DNA of 64,000 bases from Bacillus sp. ISL-41 (GCF_018613235.1 NZ_JAGGQP010000034.1:118971-182970); one strand, 5' to 3'. Positions 8,892 through 18,379 are shown, counted from the stretch's first letter. Numbers and translations are program-made. Notes: generated from the letters alone by a model not told the origin.

Positions 8892-10753
8892 TGAGTTTCC
8901 TGAAACGCCTGGAAAATGAAATTTTAATCGCGGATGGTGCGATTGGTACTCTCCTCCATTCTTATGGAGCCGGAACCTGTTTTGAAGAGTTGAACATCTC
9001 ACATCCTGATGACATCATTAGGATCCATAAAGCCTATATAAATGCCGGTGCTGATCTTATCCAGACGAACACATATGCCGCCAATTATATAAAACTTGAA
9101 AGATATGGACTTGAGGATCAGGTGAAAGAGATTAATAGTGCCGCAGTAAGACTCGCTCGCCAGGCAGCAGGTACCGATGCATATGTCCTCGGCACGATTG
9201 GCGGGAACCGGGGAATCAGGCCTTCCGCCATCCCGATTGAGGAAATCAAAAGAAGCTTCAGGGAGCAGCTCTACTGTCTTCTCCTGGAGGGGGTTGATGG
9301 ACTTTTGCTGGAGACATTTTATGATATGGAAGAAATCGAGACGGTGCTCGAGATTGCCCGAAAGGAAACCGACCTGCCGATCATCGCCCAGGTATCCCTC
9401 CAGGAGATTGGAATCATGCAGGACCAGACCCCGCTTCAGGAGGTTTTCAATAGACTAGAGGATCTTGGCGCTGATCTTGTGGGTCTGAATTGCAGACTTG
9501 GTCCCCATCATATGATTTCCAGTCTTGAGCAGATAGAGCTGCCTTCAAAGGCATTCCTTTCCGCCTATCCCAACGCCGGGTTACCTGCTTACACAGATGG
9601 TAAATTCCATTACGAAGGCAATCCTGAGTACTTCGGCAAGTCTGCCCGCAGCTTCCGTGACCAGGGAGTCAGGCTGATTGGAGGATGCTGCGGTACGACT
9701 CCTGAACATGTTAAAGCATTTGCTGATGAGCTAAAAGGATTGCCACCTGTTTTGGATAAGAAAATTCCTGCAAAGAAGGCGAAGATTGCAGTCAAACCCG
9801 CTGACATAAAAAGGCCTTTAGCTTCACTGCATCAAGTGGTGAAAGAACGGCCCTCTGTGATCGTTGAGCTTGATTCACCGCGAAAACTGGATACAACACG
9901 TTTTTTTGAAGGAGCAAAAGCATTAAAGGATACTGGTATTGATGCTCTGACTCTTGCAGATAATTCACTTGCTTCACCCAGGATTTCTAATTCGGCAATT
10001 GGCCATCTCGTAAAGGAAAAGATCGGTATGCGCCCCCTCGTACATTTGACTTGCCGTGACCGAAACATCATTGGACTGCAGTCACATTTAATGGGTTTGC
10101 ATACACTTGGGCTGCATGACGTGTTAGCAGTAACGGGTGACCCTGCCCGAGTTGGTGATTTTCCTGGTGCATCATCTGTTTTTGATGTCTCTTCCTTTGA
10201 ATTAATAGAGATGATCAAGCAGTTTAATGAAGGTCTCTCCTATTCTGGAAAAGACTTAGGCCAAAAAGGTGCTTTTTCGATTGGCGCTGCCTTCAATCCA
10301 AATGTTCGTTCCATCGAAAAGGCTGTCATGAGGATGGAAAAGAAAATTTGCGCTGGTGCAGATTATTTCATCACCCAGCCTGTTTACTCCGAAAAAATGC
10401 TTTTGGAGGTCCATGAAGCAACAAAGCATATTGATGCCCCTGTTTATATCGGACTAATGCCGCTAACGAGCAGCAGAAATGCTGAATTCCTTCATAATGA
10501 AGTTCCCGGCATTAAGATTTCACAGGAAATACTCGATATCATGGCGAAATTCAATAATGAACCGGTGCAATCGAAAAAGGAAGGCATCGCGATTACAAAA
10601 GGTTTGATTGAGGCTGCAGCAGAACTATTTAATGGAATCTATATCATCACACCTTTTATGAATTATGAGATGAGTGTCGAGTTATCGAGCTACGCTAATG
10701 AATACAGCAGCCTTCTAAAGAGGAGGAAACAGAATGTCAACCTTGTTAACTGA
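8891..10753 (+). CDS. yitJ: YitJ: homocysteine S-methyltransferase / methylenetetrahydrofolate reductase fusion
   Basis: A 620-residue two-domain enzyme. The N-terminal half (to about residue 290) is a homocysteine S-methyltransferase barrel with its zinc cysteines at Cys201 (GLNC) and Cys266-Cys267 (GGCCGTTP). The C-terminal half (about 320-610) is an FAD-dependent methylenetetrahydrofolate reductase, with LTCRDRN, LAVTGDP and DYFITQPVY blocks. The reductase would make 5-methyltetrahydrofolate, the methyl donor for the MetH encoded next. In B. subtilis the orthologue is under its own S-box; here it is inside one larger S-box operon. The ribosome site AAAGGAGG lies before ATG 8891. The last 20 bases overlap metH. 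Confidence 0.94.
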   Translation: MSFLKRLENEILIADGAIGTLLHSYGAGTCFEELNISHPDDIIRIHKAYINAGADLIQTNTYAANYIKLERYGLEDQVKEINSAAVRLARQAAGTDAYVLGTIGGNRGIRPSAIPIEEIKRSFREQLYCLLLEGVDGLLLETFYDMEEIETVLEIARKETDLPIIAQVSLQEIGIMQDQTPLQEVFNRLEDLGADLVGLNCRLGPHHMISSLEQIELPSKAFLSAYPNAGLPAYTDGKFHYEGNPEYFGKSARSFRDQGVRLIGGCCGTTPEHVKAFADELKGLPPVLDKKIPAKKAKIAVKPADIKRPLASLHQVVKERPSVIVELDSPRKLDTTRFFEGAKALKDTGIDALTLADNSLASPRISNSAIGHLVKEKIGMRPLVHLTCRDRNIIGLQSHLMGLHTLGLHDVLAVTGDPARVGDFPGASSVFDVSSFELIEMIKQFNEGLSYSGKDLGQKGAFSIGAAFNPNVRSIEKAVMRMEKKICAGADYFITQPVYSEKMLLEVHEATKHIDAPVYIGLMPLTSSRNAEFLHNEVPGIKISQEILDIMAKFNNEPVQSKKEGIAITKGLIEAAAELFNGIYIITPFMNYEMSVELSSYANEYSSLLKRRKQNVNLVN

Positions 10754-13700
10754 ACAGATGAAGAAAAAAATCCTGATTATGGACGGAGCGATGGGAACGA
10801 TGCTCCAACAGGCAGACTTGACCCCCGCAGATTTTGGCGGTGAAGAATATGATGGCTGTAACGAAATCCTGAATATAACTGTGCCGGAAGTAATTGAAAA
10901 GATTCATCGTGAATACTTCGAAGCTGGAGCAGACATCGTTGAGACCAATACTTTCGGTGCCACAAGCCTGGTCCTTGATGAATATGGACTGGGCCACAGA
11001 GCTTACGAAATCAACAAAGAAGCGGCTCTTATTGCCAGAAAAGCGGCTGACGAGGCATCCACTCCCTCCAAGCCACGATTTGTGGCTGGGTCAATGGGTC
11101 CGACTACCAAAACACTTAGCGTGACGGGGGGTTCAACCTTTGAAGAGATGTCTGCTTCCTACGAAGAGCAGGCGCTTGGACTGATCGATGGCAATGTCGA
11201 TTTGCTTTTGCTCGAAACGAGCCAGGATTTGCTGAACGTTAAAGCGGCTTATACAGGAATCCAGCGTGCATTCCAAAAAAGTGGCAAGGAACTGCCTCTC
11301 ATGATTTCTGCCACAATTGAACCAATGGGCACGACCCTAGCCGGCCAATCAATCGAAGCATTTTATATTTCAGTCCAGCATATGAATCCGATTGCGATTG
11401 GATTGAATTGCGCAACCGGACCGGAATTCATGCAGGAGCATTTGCGCTCCCTTTCCTCCCTTTCGACTTCTGCTGTCAGCTGCTATCCGAACGCTGGACT
11501 GCCTGATGAGGAAGGTCAATATCATGAAACGCCAGACACGCTCGCCCAAAAGCTCGCCGATTTTGCCCGTGAAGGCTGGCTGAATATTGTCGGAGGCTGC
11601 TGTGGTACGACACCTGCACATATAAAGGCGATTTCGGAAAAAATGCAAGAGCGCCTGCCAAGGCAGACGGAAGATAACAATCTGCATATGGTTTCTGGGA
11701 TTGAGCCTTTCATCTATGATGATCCAACACTAAGGCCAATTATGGTTGGTGAACGGACGAACGTTATCGGTTCCAGAAAATTCAAACGTCTGATCTCAGA
11801 AGGCAAACTGGAAGAAGCAGCTGAGATTGCAAGGGCTCAGGTTAGAAATGGAGCACACGTCATCGATATCTGCCTGGCTGACCCGGACCGTGATGAACTT
11901 CAAGATATGGAAGGATTCATTAAGGAAGTTGTTAAAAAGGTGAAAGCGCCGCTTGTGATTGACTCTACTGATGATGAGGTAATTGAAAAAGCATTGAGTT
12001 ATTCGCAGGGAAAGGCAATTATTAATTCCATTAACCTGGAGGATGGCGAAGAACGGTTTGAGTCAGTGGCACGCCTTATCCATAAATATGGTGCTGCTGT
12101 AGTCGTCGGAACGATTGATGAAGAAGGAATGGGTGTTTCCGCTGAAAGAAAATTGGAAATAGCCAAACGTTCATATGACCTGCTTGTCAACAAATATAAA
12201 GTACCTGCACAGGACTTGATTTTTGATCCGCTCGTCTTCCCTGTCGGCACCGGGGATGAACAATATATTGGCTCGGCAAAAGCAACCGTGGATGGAATCA
12301 GGAGAATCAAAGAAACCCTCCCTAAAACACAAACGATTCTTGGAATCAGCAATGTTTCCTTTGGCCTCCCTCCTGTCGGCCGTGAGGTGTTGAATTCAGT
12401 ATTTCTTTATCACTGCACTCAGGCAGGTCTTGATTACGCAATCGTGAATACAGAAAAGCTTGAACGATTTGCTTCGATTAGTCCGGAAGAAGTTAAAATG
12501 GCTGAAGAGTTGTTATTCAGTACAACTGATAAGACACTTGCGGAATTCACCGATTTTTACCGGGATAAAAAGAAGGAAACAAAAAGCGCACTGCCTGATA
12601 TGACACTTGAAGAACGACTTGCCTACTATGTAGTTGAAGGAACGAAAGAAGGCCTTCAGCAAGATCTTGACATGGCACTGGGGACCTACCCTGCACCGCT
12701 GGATATTATCAATGGTCCATTGATGGACGGGATGAAAGAAGTTGGCAGGCTTTTCAATGACAACCAGTTGATTGTGGCCGAGGTCCTTCAGAGTGCAGAG
12801 GTCATGAAGGCCGCTGTGTCCCATTTGGAGCCTCATATGGAGAAAAATGATTCAACGGCAGCAAAGGGGAAGGTACTCCTCGCGACTGTAAAGGGCGATG
12901 TCCATGATATTGGCAAAAACCTGGTGGATATTATCCTCAGCAATAATGGTTATGATGTTGTCGACCTGGGAATCAAGGTGACACCGACTGCCCTGATTGA
13001 GGCGATTAAAAAGGAAAAACCAAATATCGTTGGCCTATCAGGACTGCTTGTTAAATCTGCACAGCAGATGGTGCTGACTGCCCATGATATGAAGCAAGCA
13101 GGTATCGACACTCCCATCCTTGTAGGCGGCGCTGCATTATCAAGGAAATTCACTGATACTAAAATCGCTAAAGAGTATGACGGACTTGTTTTATATGCAA
13201 AAGATGCGATGAACGGGCTGTCGATCGCGAATCAACTGCAGGAGCCGGATGGGTACGAACAATTTTTAACGGAACAAAAGGCTAAGCAAGAAGCAGCGAT
13301 AATTAAGCAAGAATATACGGCAACGGGCAGAACTTCTGCCACAACCGTTTTAGAACGTCCAAAGGTAATAGCAAAAGCACAGGTATTCACCCCGCAGGAT
13401 ACAAAGAGGCACCTTGTAAAATCCTACTCCCTGTCCCATATTGAGCCCTATATAAACCAGCAAATGCTTTTGGGGCATCACCTTGGACTAAAGGGAAAGG
13501 TAGAAAGAATGCTGGCTGATGGCAATGAAAAGGCAGTCAAGCTCCAGGAAGTTGTCCAGTCTCTTTTAAAAGAATCCAAGACAAATAATTGGATTAAACC
13601 TGCTGCCGTTTATCAGTTCTTTCCTGCCCAGTCAGATGGAAACAGGCTGTATGTATATAATCCTGAAAAAACCGATCAAATTGTAGAGACATTTGATTTT

Positions 13701-14186
13701 CCGCGACAAGAGGTTTCACCTGGGTTATGCCTGGCAGATTTTGTCCGCCCTGTCAGTGATTCCGAAAAGGATTACATCGGAATGTTCGCAGTCACAGCAG
13801 GTACAGGAATTCGCCAGGCAGCAGAACAGTTGAAAAAAGAAGGAAGATTCCTGGAAAGCCATGCCCTCCAGGCACTTGCTCTTGAAAGTGCAGAAGGGTT
13901 CGCGGAATTGATCCATCGCCAAATCCGTGATCGATGGGGATTCCCGGACACACCTGATATGACAATGAAGGATCGTTTCGCCGCCAAGTATCAAGGTCAG
14001 CGTTTCTCATTCGGATATCCGGCTTGTCCAGATTTGGAAGATCAAAAAAAGCTTTTCAACTTGATCAAGCCAGAAGATATCGGAATTAATTTGACCGAAG
14101 GATTCATGATGGAACCGGAGGCATCAGTTACGGCTATTGTCTTCTCCCATCCAGAAGCAAGGTATTTCAATGTGTTGAAGAATTAG
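10734..14186 (+). CDS. metH: MetH: cobalamin-dependent methionine synthase
   Basis: An 1150-residue, four-module enzyme that moves a methyl group from 5-methyltetrahydrofolate to homocysteine through cobalamin. The order is: homocysteine barrel (about 1-320; zinc Cys226, Cys289, Cys290), pterin-binding barrel (about 330-600, opening with MVGERTNVIGSRKF), cap plus B12 domain (about 640-870; DVHDIGKN with the lower-ligand His724), and SAM-dependent reactivation domain (about 910-1140; RFSFGYPACPD). Length is normal for bacilli, slightly short of E. coli MetH. All catalytic residues are present. The ATG follows GAGGAGGAAACAGA within the end of yitJ. The host therefore needs B12 for this route; a B12-free MetE is not seen in the window. 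Confidence 0.97.
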   Translation: MSTLLTEQMKKKILIMDGAMGTMLQQADLTPADFGGEEYDGCNEILNITVPEVIEKIHREYFEAGADIVETNTFGATSLVLDEYGLGHRAYEINKEAALIARKAADEASTPSKPRFVAGSMGPTTKTLSVTGGSTFEEMSASYEEQALGLIDGNVDLLLLETSQDLLNVKAAYTGIQRAFQKSGKELPLMISATIEPMGTTLAGQSIEAFYISVQHMNPIAIGLNCATGPEFMQEHLRSLSSLSTSAVSCYPNAGLPDEEGQYHETPDTLAQKLADFAREGWLNIVGGCCGTTPAHIKAISEKMQERLPRQTEDNNLHMVSGIEPFIYDDPTLRPIMVGERTNVIGSRKFKRLISEGKLEEAAEIARAQVRNGAHVIDICLADPDRDELQDMEGFIKEVVKKVKAPLVIDSTDDEVIEKALSYSQGKAIINSINLEDGEERFESVARLIHKYGAAVVVGTIDEEGMGVSAERKLEIAKRSYDLLVNKYKVPAQDLIFDPLVFPVGTGDEQYIGSAKATVDGIRRIKETLPKTQTILGISNVSFGLPPVGREVLNSVFLYHCTQAGLDYAIVNTEKLERFASISPEEVKMAEELLFSTTDKTLAEFTDFYRDKKKETKSALPDMTLEERLAYYVVEGTKEGLQQDLDMALGTYPAPLDIINGPLMDGMKEVGRLFNDNQLIVAEVLQSAEVMKAAVSHLEPHMEKNDSTAAKGKVLLATVKGDVHDIGKNLVDIILSNNGYDVVDLGIKVTPTALIEAIKKEKPNIVGLSGLLVKSAQQMVLTAHDMKQAGIDTPILVGGAALSRKFTDTKIAKEYDGLVLYAKDAMNGLSIANQLQEPDGYEQFLTEQKAKQEAAIIKQEYTATGRTSATTVLERPKVIAKAQVFTPQDTKRHLVKSYSLSHIEPYINQQMLLGHHLGLKGKVERMLADGNEKAVKLQEVVQSLLKESKTNNWIKPAAVYQFFPAQSDGNRLYVYNPEKTDQIVETFDFPRQEVSPGLCLADFVRPVSDSEKDYIGMFAVTAGTGIRQAAEQLKKEGRFLESHALQALALESAEGFAELIHRQIRDRWGFPDTPDMTMKDRFAAKYQGQRFSFGYPACPDLEDQKKLFNLIKPEDIGINLTEGFMMEPEASVTAIVFSHPEARYFNVLKN

Positions 14187-14201
14187 GAGATTGAATATTT
14201 C

Positions 14202-14231
14202 AGCAAGAGGGATATCCCCTCTTGCTTTTTC
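14202..14231 (+). terminator. Terminator of the methionine operon
   Basis: AGCAAGAGGG (14202-14211) pairs with CCCTCTTGCT (14217-14226), followed by TTTTTC. It begins 16 bp after the metH stop. Confidence 0.9.
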
Positions 14232-14426
14232 TGTTTAAGAGGAAACTTCTGAACATTTATCCTATCGGCCATCAACATACAATGGATAAACTCGAAAATA
14301 GCATTCTCTACTTATTTATATACTCTTTAAATCTTTCTAAAAACCATAGTGTATAATTCCTTGCATATGAACCTTTTATGTCCCCTAAATCGTCTAAATA
14401 TGAGCAAAATGAATAGAGGTGGAAAG

Positions 14427-14966
14427 TTGGAGCCTGACAGAAGAATTATAACTAATGAGGAATTATTGGAGATGTTGGTTGGTCAATATTCAGAACGTGT
14501 GAAACGATTGGCATATACGTATGTAAAAAGCTGGCAAGCCGCTGAGGATATTACCCAGGAAGTGTTCATTTCCTGCTATAAGAATCTGGATTCGTTCCGG
14601 ATTGAGAGTTCATATAAAACTTGGTTATTTAAAATTACTGTGAATAAATCCAAGGATTACTTAAAAAGCAAATGGTATAGATCGATTGTTCCTTTTGATT
14701 TCACTTGGTCCTTGTTTTCTGGAATGAAAGCATCGCCAGAAGATGAAGTCATAGAAAAAAATGATGAATACATTCTTTCAGAGAAGGTGCTAAGGCTGCC
14801 GGCAAAATATCGGGAGGTCATTATTTTATACTATTACGAGGATTTAAACATCCGAGAAATAAGTGAGTTGAGTAATATAAACTTAGATACTGTCAAAACA
14901 AGATTAAGGCGTGCCAAATCATTGCTTCGTAAAATGTACGAAGGGGTTGAACTGGATGGAGAATAA
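14427..14966 (+). CDS. ECF-type sigma-70 family RNA polymerase sigma factor
   Basis: A 179-residue extracytoplasmic-function sigma factor. Region 2 lies at about residues 20-85 (AYTYVKSWQAAEDITQEVF), with the -10 melting part in FRIESSYKTWLFKITVNKSK. Region 4 is at about 120-170, with the helix-turn-helix NIREISELSNINLDTVKTRL. Regions 1 and 3 are absent, as usual. The TTG at 14427 has AGAGGTGG just upstream. ATG codons at 14400 and 14409 are in frame but have no ribosome site, so the N-terminus is uncertain by up to 9 residues, or more if a far-upstream ATG is used. It overlaps the next gene by 11 bases, the normal sigma/anti-sigma arrangement. The regulon is unknown; no clear ECF promoter (GAAAC/CGT) was found upstream. 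Confidence 0.88.
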   Translation: MEPDRRIITNEELLEMLVGQYSERVKRLAYTYVKSWQAAEDITQEVFISCYKNLDSFRIESSYKTWLFKITVNKSKDYLKSKWYRSIVPFDFTWSLFSGMKASPEDEVIEKNDEYILSEKVLRLPAKYREVIILYYYEDLNIREISELSNINLDTVKTRLRRAKSLLRKMYEGVELDGE

Positions 14967-15801
14967 ATTAAAGAACTTGCGTTCGAGCATGAATCATACT
15001 GTCTTAAAGAACGGCCGTATGAGTCAAGCGGAAAAAAAGCGTTTATCAGAACAAGCAATCAATAAAAGCTATACACAGAAAAATAAGAATTTGCTTGGTC
15101 CTATTCTTTCAGTAGCAGTAACGATGGTTTTCTTACTCACTATTGGTTCATTCACATATTATAATCTTTTTCCGGATAACCGTTCGGCAGAAACATCTCC
15201 TTCTGACAGAGCTGTGGTGGAAACAACTAGAGAAACTACCACTATAGCTAATGAAGAAGAGCAGCCGACCCAAGGGTTAGATGAGAAAGAATGGAAAGAT
15301 GTAACTGTCCTTGAACAAGGAGCACATTATGATATGCCGACCAATGCAAGGGCTTATATCGCAAGTGCTAATAGATCAATCCAAACAAAGCCCGCTGCTG
15401 ATTCCAAACTAACTCAAAGAGGCTTTGATGATATGTACTATTATTATTTAGAGTCAATGTCTCTGCAAAATGGACTAAATATAATAAAAGTCCAAGGAAC
15501 AGATATAGAAAAAGACTTTAATAATCTATATAGCTTGACTATCATGATTCAAGAGGAACAAGGAAAGCGGTTAGATGGCGTCAATCTCGAAGGTGTCAGC
15601 AAATTTGATGCCCATAAATACTGGAAGGAACCTTCAGAAGAAATGAGTCAGTCAGTAGTATATTTACAAAAATTACTGAATGACCTCGATATGACGATCA
15701 ATCACGACGGAAAAGGAGAAATTCATGGATTCTCCTACCAAGGTGATGGCGACAAAACAGCTGAGCTGCAGAATTTTATTGATGTTTATTTCGGCTTTTA
15801 A
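14956..15801 (+). CDS. Probable membrane-bound anti-sigma factor
   Basis: A 281-residue protein with a cytoplasmic, very basic N-terminal part (about 1-45, MSQAEKKRLSEQAI), one membrane span at about residues 47-68 (ILSVAVTMVFLLTIGSF) and a large outer domain rich in polar residues. The start ATG lies inside the sigma gene and is preceded by AAGGGG. Overlap with an ECF sigma gene and one-span topology are the grounds for the anti-sigma call. I do not recognise a zinc HxxxCxxC anti-sigma motif, an RsiV-type lysozyme-binding domain or a PepSY repeat in the outer domain, so the signal it senses is unknown. The outer domain could belong to an undescribed sensor type. Confidence 0.65.
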   Translation: MENKLKNLRSSMNHTVLKNGRMSQAEKKRLSEQAINKSYTQKNKNLLGPILSVAVTMVFLLTIGSFTYYNLFPDNRSAETSPSDRAVVETTRETTTIANEEEQPTQGLDEKEWKDVTVLEQGAHYDMPTNARAYIASANRSIQTKPAADSKLTQRGFDDMYYYYLESMSLQNGLNIIKVQGTDIEKDFNNLYSLTIMIQEEQGKRLDGVNLEGVSKFDAHKYWKEPSEEMSQSVVYLQKLLNDLDMTINHDGKGEIHGFSYQGDGDKTAELQNFIDVYFGF

Positions 15802-15865
15802 AAATGGATAATTAAACTTTTTTTGACAAATATTATATTCATAATGAAATCTGGGAGGTTTTTTT

Positions 15866-16084
15866 ATGGATTATCAAAATAACATGGAATTTGAAATTCG
15901 TAATGGCTTTTTGCCCAATATGTATAACTCAGACAGATTAAAGATTTTAGAGGTTTCCAACAGCAGCGTAATCATCAAAATGAACAACGCGGAGAATCGA
16001 AGTGTTTTTCCGGTGGATAACTTTGAATATTGGGTCAAACGCGGGCTATTGGTGAATTCAAATGAAAAGAGACGGACGTCCTAA
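15866..16084 (+). CDS. Small hypothetical protein (72 aa)
   Basis: A 72-residue soluble protein with a strong TGGGAGG ribosome site before ATG 15866 and a terminator straight after the stop. It is mixed in charge with a beta-rich middle (LKILEVSNSSVIIKMN) and a basic C-terminus (NEKRRTS). No cysteine, signal or membrane segment is present. I recognise no family. It follows the anti-sigma gene on the same strand after a 64-bp gap containing a TTGACA at about 15822, so it may have its own promoter. Confidence 0.65.
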   Translation: MDYQNNMEFEIRNGFLPNMYNSDRLKILEVSNSSVIIKMNNAENRSVFPVDNFEYWVKRGLLVNSNEKRRTS

Positions 16085-16087
16085 TAG

Positions 16088-16128
16088 AAAAACAGCGGCA
16101 CAGTTCAATATCAGCCGCTGTTTTCTTT
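16088..16128 (+). terminator. Terminator between convergent genes
   Basis: AAAACAGCGGC (16089-16099) pairs with GCCGCTGTTTT (16114-16124), then TC and TTT. The right arm overlaps the last codons of the gene on the other strand. Confidence 0.85.
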
Positions 16129-16485
16129 AGTGATGCTATTCATGAAAACAAACCCTGACGCCATCATCGCCAGTTTAAACGTTGAATAGGATCCTACAAT
16201 CAAATCCGGTACCGGATAAGAGATCGGAATGAACCAGAAGAACGAAAAATAGATCAGCGGCAGGGTTATGAAAATATTTTTATACCAGCTGAATTTCCAT
16301 CTTCCATCCTTTTGGTATTCCTTCATAATTCCCGCGATTCCGAGATAAACACCCAAAGGAAAATATAATATAACAGCAAGGATGCTCCAAGGATAGAGCC
16401 TAAACGTCTCCCTTCCAATATTCTCAAAGCTTTGCTGAAGGTTACCAATAACAATCAGCAAAATGATGAAACCTGCCGTATACAT
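16111..16485 (-). CDS. Small membrane protein (124 aa)
   Basis: A 124-residue protein with about four hydrophobic segments (near residues 2-16, 32-54, 69-88 and 96-113), joined by short polar loops such as MKEYQKDGRWKFSWYKN. It resembles no family I can name. The ATG at 16483-16485 lacks a good ribosome site and lies 11 bp after the stop of the 51-residue gene upstream on the same strand, so translation may be coupled. The C-terminal codons run into the bidirectional-looking terminator. Confidence 0.6.
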   Translation of the reverse strand: MYTAGFIILLIVIGNLQQSFENIGRETFRLYPWSILAVILYFPLGVYLGIAGIMKEYQKDGRWKFSWYKNIFITLPLIYFSFFWFIPISYPVPDLIVGSYSTFKLAMMASGFVFMNSITKENSG

Positions 16486-16496
16486 TAAATATTTTA

Positions 16497-16652
16497 TTAC
16501 TTTGATTTATTCTCCCTCCTTAAAGAATTAATCCACTGAAACCTAGTAAGCTCTGGATAAAGTTTATAAGTTTCCCTAAAATCATCTTTCCGCTTCATTT
16601 CTTCCTTCTTTGTATTCCATATATATTCTAATGTTAAATAATTCATTTCCAT
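16497..16652 (-). CDS. Small hypothetical protein (51 aa)
   Basis: A 51-residue, highly charged soluble protein (KKEEMKRKDDFRETYKLYPEL, shortened here to its core KRKDDFRETYKLYPEL). ATG 16650-16652 follows AAGGGAGGCGAACGAT, a good site; a longer frame to 16709 has none. It is followed within 11 bp by the small membrane protein gene, and the two probably form a two-gene unit. No known domain is visible. Confidence 0.6.
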   Translation of the reverse strand: MEMNYLTLEYIWNTKKEEMKRKDDFRETYKLYPELTRFQWINSLRRENKSK

Positions 16653-16762
16653 ATCGTTCGCCTCCCTTGTTCTTAATTTAAGAATAAGGGAATTTAATAA
16701 TGGAAACATTCACCATCAGATTGATTCTTCCTACATCTTTTGGCGGAATCAGTTTAAGACCA

Positions 16763-17776
16763 TTAAATACCTTTCTTCATTTGCGCTTCGTACTCTTTGG
16801 AGGTCCTCACTTCTACGGTCAAGGACCCTTTTCCCACTATTGCTTTCAGCAATAGTGGCACGCCTGTTGTGTTCTCGAACCTGAAATCTTTGCCTCCATA
16901 GGAAACCGTTGCGTCCCTTCCTTCTGGGACATAGCCTACAGATAAGGAATGATGATGTTTTTCAACATATCCAACACCAAGTACATCAACTGCATTAAAT
17001 AAAGTGGACGAAGTCTGGCAGATGCCTCCTCCTATCCCCATGACCAGCTTTTTGTTCACTATTTCTTCAGCAGGCTGATAGCCATGGGCTTCATCGCTTG
17101 GCCCGACAGTCGTATTAAATGAAAACACATCCCCAATGCCCAAGATAACATTATTAATAGCCTCAGCTGACAGCTCAATATTCTTCGTCCTCCCTGCAAC
17201 GGAAGCGTTAAAATAGGTGGAGTATTTTCCGACAACCACCTCGCCTAGCTGGGCAGCATCACTGAGTTGGTAACCACTCGCCGTTACATAAAGTGGCAGC
17301 TCCACATTTCCCCCTATTTCTGAAGCATTGATGACCTTTTCAACCAGCTCCGCTTCTTCCAAAACAATTAAAGGACTCCCTTTAATCACCTGGCCATTCG
17401 GACCAAGCTTATCCGGAATCATCCTTTGGTCGTATCCAGGAGTGGTCACCGTCCCGCGAGCCAATTCTCGAGCCCATTTTTCCAGTTCCTCTTTATACTT
17501 TGCATCGTCATTTCCATAACCCATATCCGCCGGTGTAAGTGATCGAATCACTTCTTGGGTGTCAGGCTCGATCACATTCACTACAATTGGTTGAGCATCT
17601 TCTTCTTCTTCAACAGGCTCATTTACTTCCTCTGCATTTTCTGTTTCTTGCTCACCCTCCTGTTCAATCACCTTATTCTCTTTCTCAGCTTTTTTTGCAG
17701 TAGGTTCCGAACACCCAGCTAATCCAATAAATACCGCAACAATCAACAGCCAAATAATCCTCAATTTTCTCCCCAT
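16763..17776 (-). CDS. VanW-family lipoprotein
   Basis: A 337-residue predicted lipoprotein: a basic start, a hydrophobic run, then the lipobox LAGC with Cys22 as the lipid site. An acidic Glu-rich linker (about 30-65) leads to a middle domain of unknown type, and then the VanW domain at about 185-325. The VanW part has FSFNTTVGPSDEAHGY and GIGGGICQTSSTLFNA, the usual Gly-rich/Cys stretch, and HSLSVGYVPEGRDATVSYG. VanW domains are found in some glycopeptide-resistance clusters and in many firmicute envelope proteins; their biochemical role is not settled. No van genes are nearby, so resistance is not implied. ATG 17774-17776 follows GGGGGTAAC. Confidence 0.85.
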   Translation of the reverse strand: MGRKLRIIWLLIVAVFIGLAGCSEPTAKKAEKENKVIEQEGEQETENAEEVNEPVEEEEDAQPIVVNVIEPDTQEVIRSLTPADMGYGNDDAKYKEELEKWARELARGTVTTPGYDQRMIPDKLGPNGQVIKGSPLIVLEEAELVEKVINASEIGGNVELPLYVTASGYQLSDAAQLGEVVVGKYSTYFNASVAGRTKNIELSAEAINNVILGIGDVFSFNTTVGPSDEAHGYQPAEEIVNKKLVMGIGGGICQTSSTLFNAVDVLGVGYVEKHHHSLSVGYVPEGRDATVSYGGKDFRFENTTGVPLLLKAIVGKGSLTVEVRTSKEYEAQMKKGI

Positions 17777-17947
17777 GTTACCCCCATCATTCTTCTATAT
17801 ATTAAAAACCAGCATTCCATTATATTCAGGGATACTTTTCCATATTTCCGCAAGTTCTCTAAAAAATAAAATAAATACCTAAGGCTTCACTTTTCAAGGA
17901 AAAAAAGTTAAAATTCAAATAAACCAATATGAAAGGTCGGAATTAAA

Positions 17948-18379
17948 ATGTCTACCGAAATTCGCACAATTCCTCGGCCCCTGGTTAGAACAAATCAGTG
18001 GTTCATAGTCATAAGTGTAATTAGCACCTGGTTAACAGGTTTAGAATGGATTTTGGCTCTACCGCTTCTCGCTGGGATTTCAGGGCTGTTATTCGGATAT
18101 AATCCAGTAATGAGAATAGCGAGCAGCTTCCTTGGAAAGAAAAAATCGGATTATATCCCGGAGGAATGGGATCAACAGCAGTTCAATCAAAAAATCGCTG
18201 TTGTCTGCTTAGCTGGCGGACTCATTGCCTATGCCAATGGTCTAACGTTGTTAGGGAATATATTTACTATAATGGTAGCATTAGCCGCATTTATAGCAAT
18301 CCTCGGATTTTGCATAGGCTGCTTCATTCGTTTTCAATGGTCTAAATACAAACCCAAAAAACATACAGTTAACTCTTAA
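17948..18379 (+). CDS. DUF4395 membrane protein
   Basis: A 143-residue membrane protein with four likely spans. Family marks are IPRPLVRTNQWF at the N-terminus and GFCIGCFIRFQW near residue 118, where two cysteines lie four residues apart in the last span; DUF4395 proteins share both. The family is often found near rhodanese or thiosulfate-related genes, but none is here, so the role stays unknown. The ATG follows GAAAGGTCGGAATTAAA. A short GAGACCT/AGGTCTC hairpin at about 18381-18403 follows the stop. Confidence 0.75.
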   Translation: MSTEIRTIPRPLVRTNQWFIVISVISTWLTGLEWILALPLLAGISGLLFGYNPVMRIASSFLGKKKSDYIPEEWDQQQFNQKIAVVCLAGGLIAYANGLTLLGNIFTIMVALAAFIAILGFCIGCFIRFQWSKYKPKKHTVNS

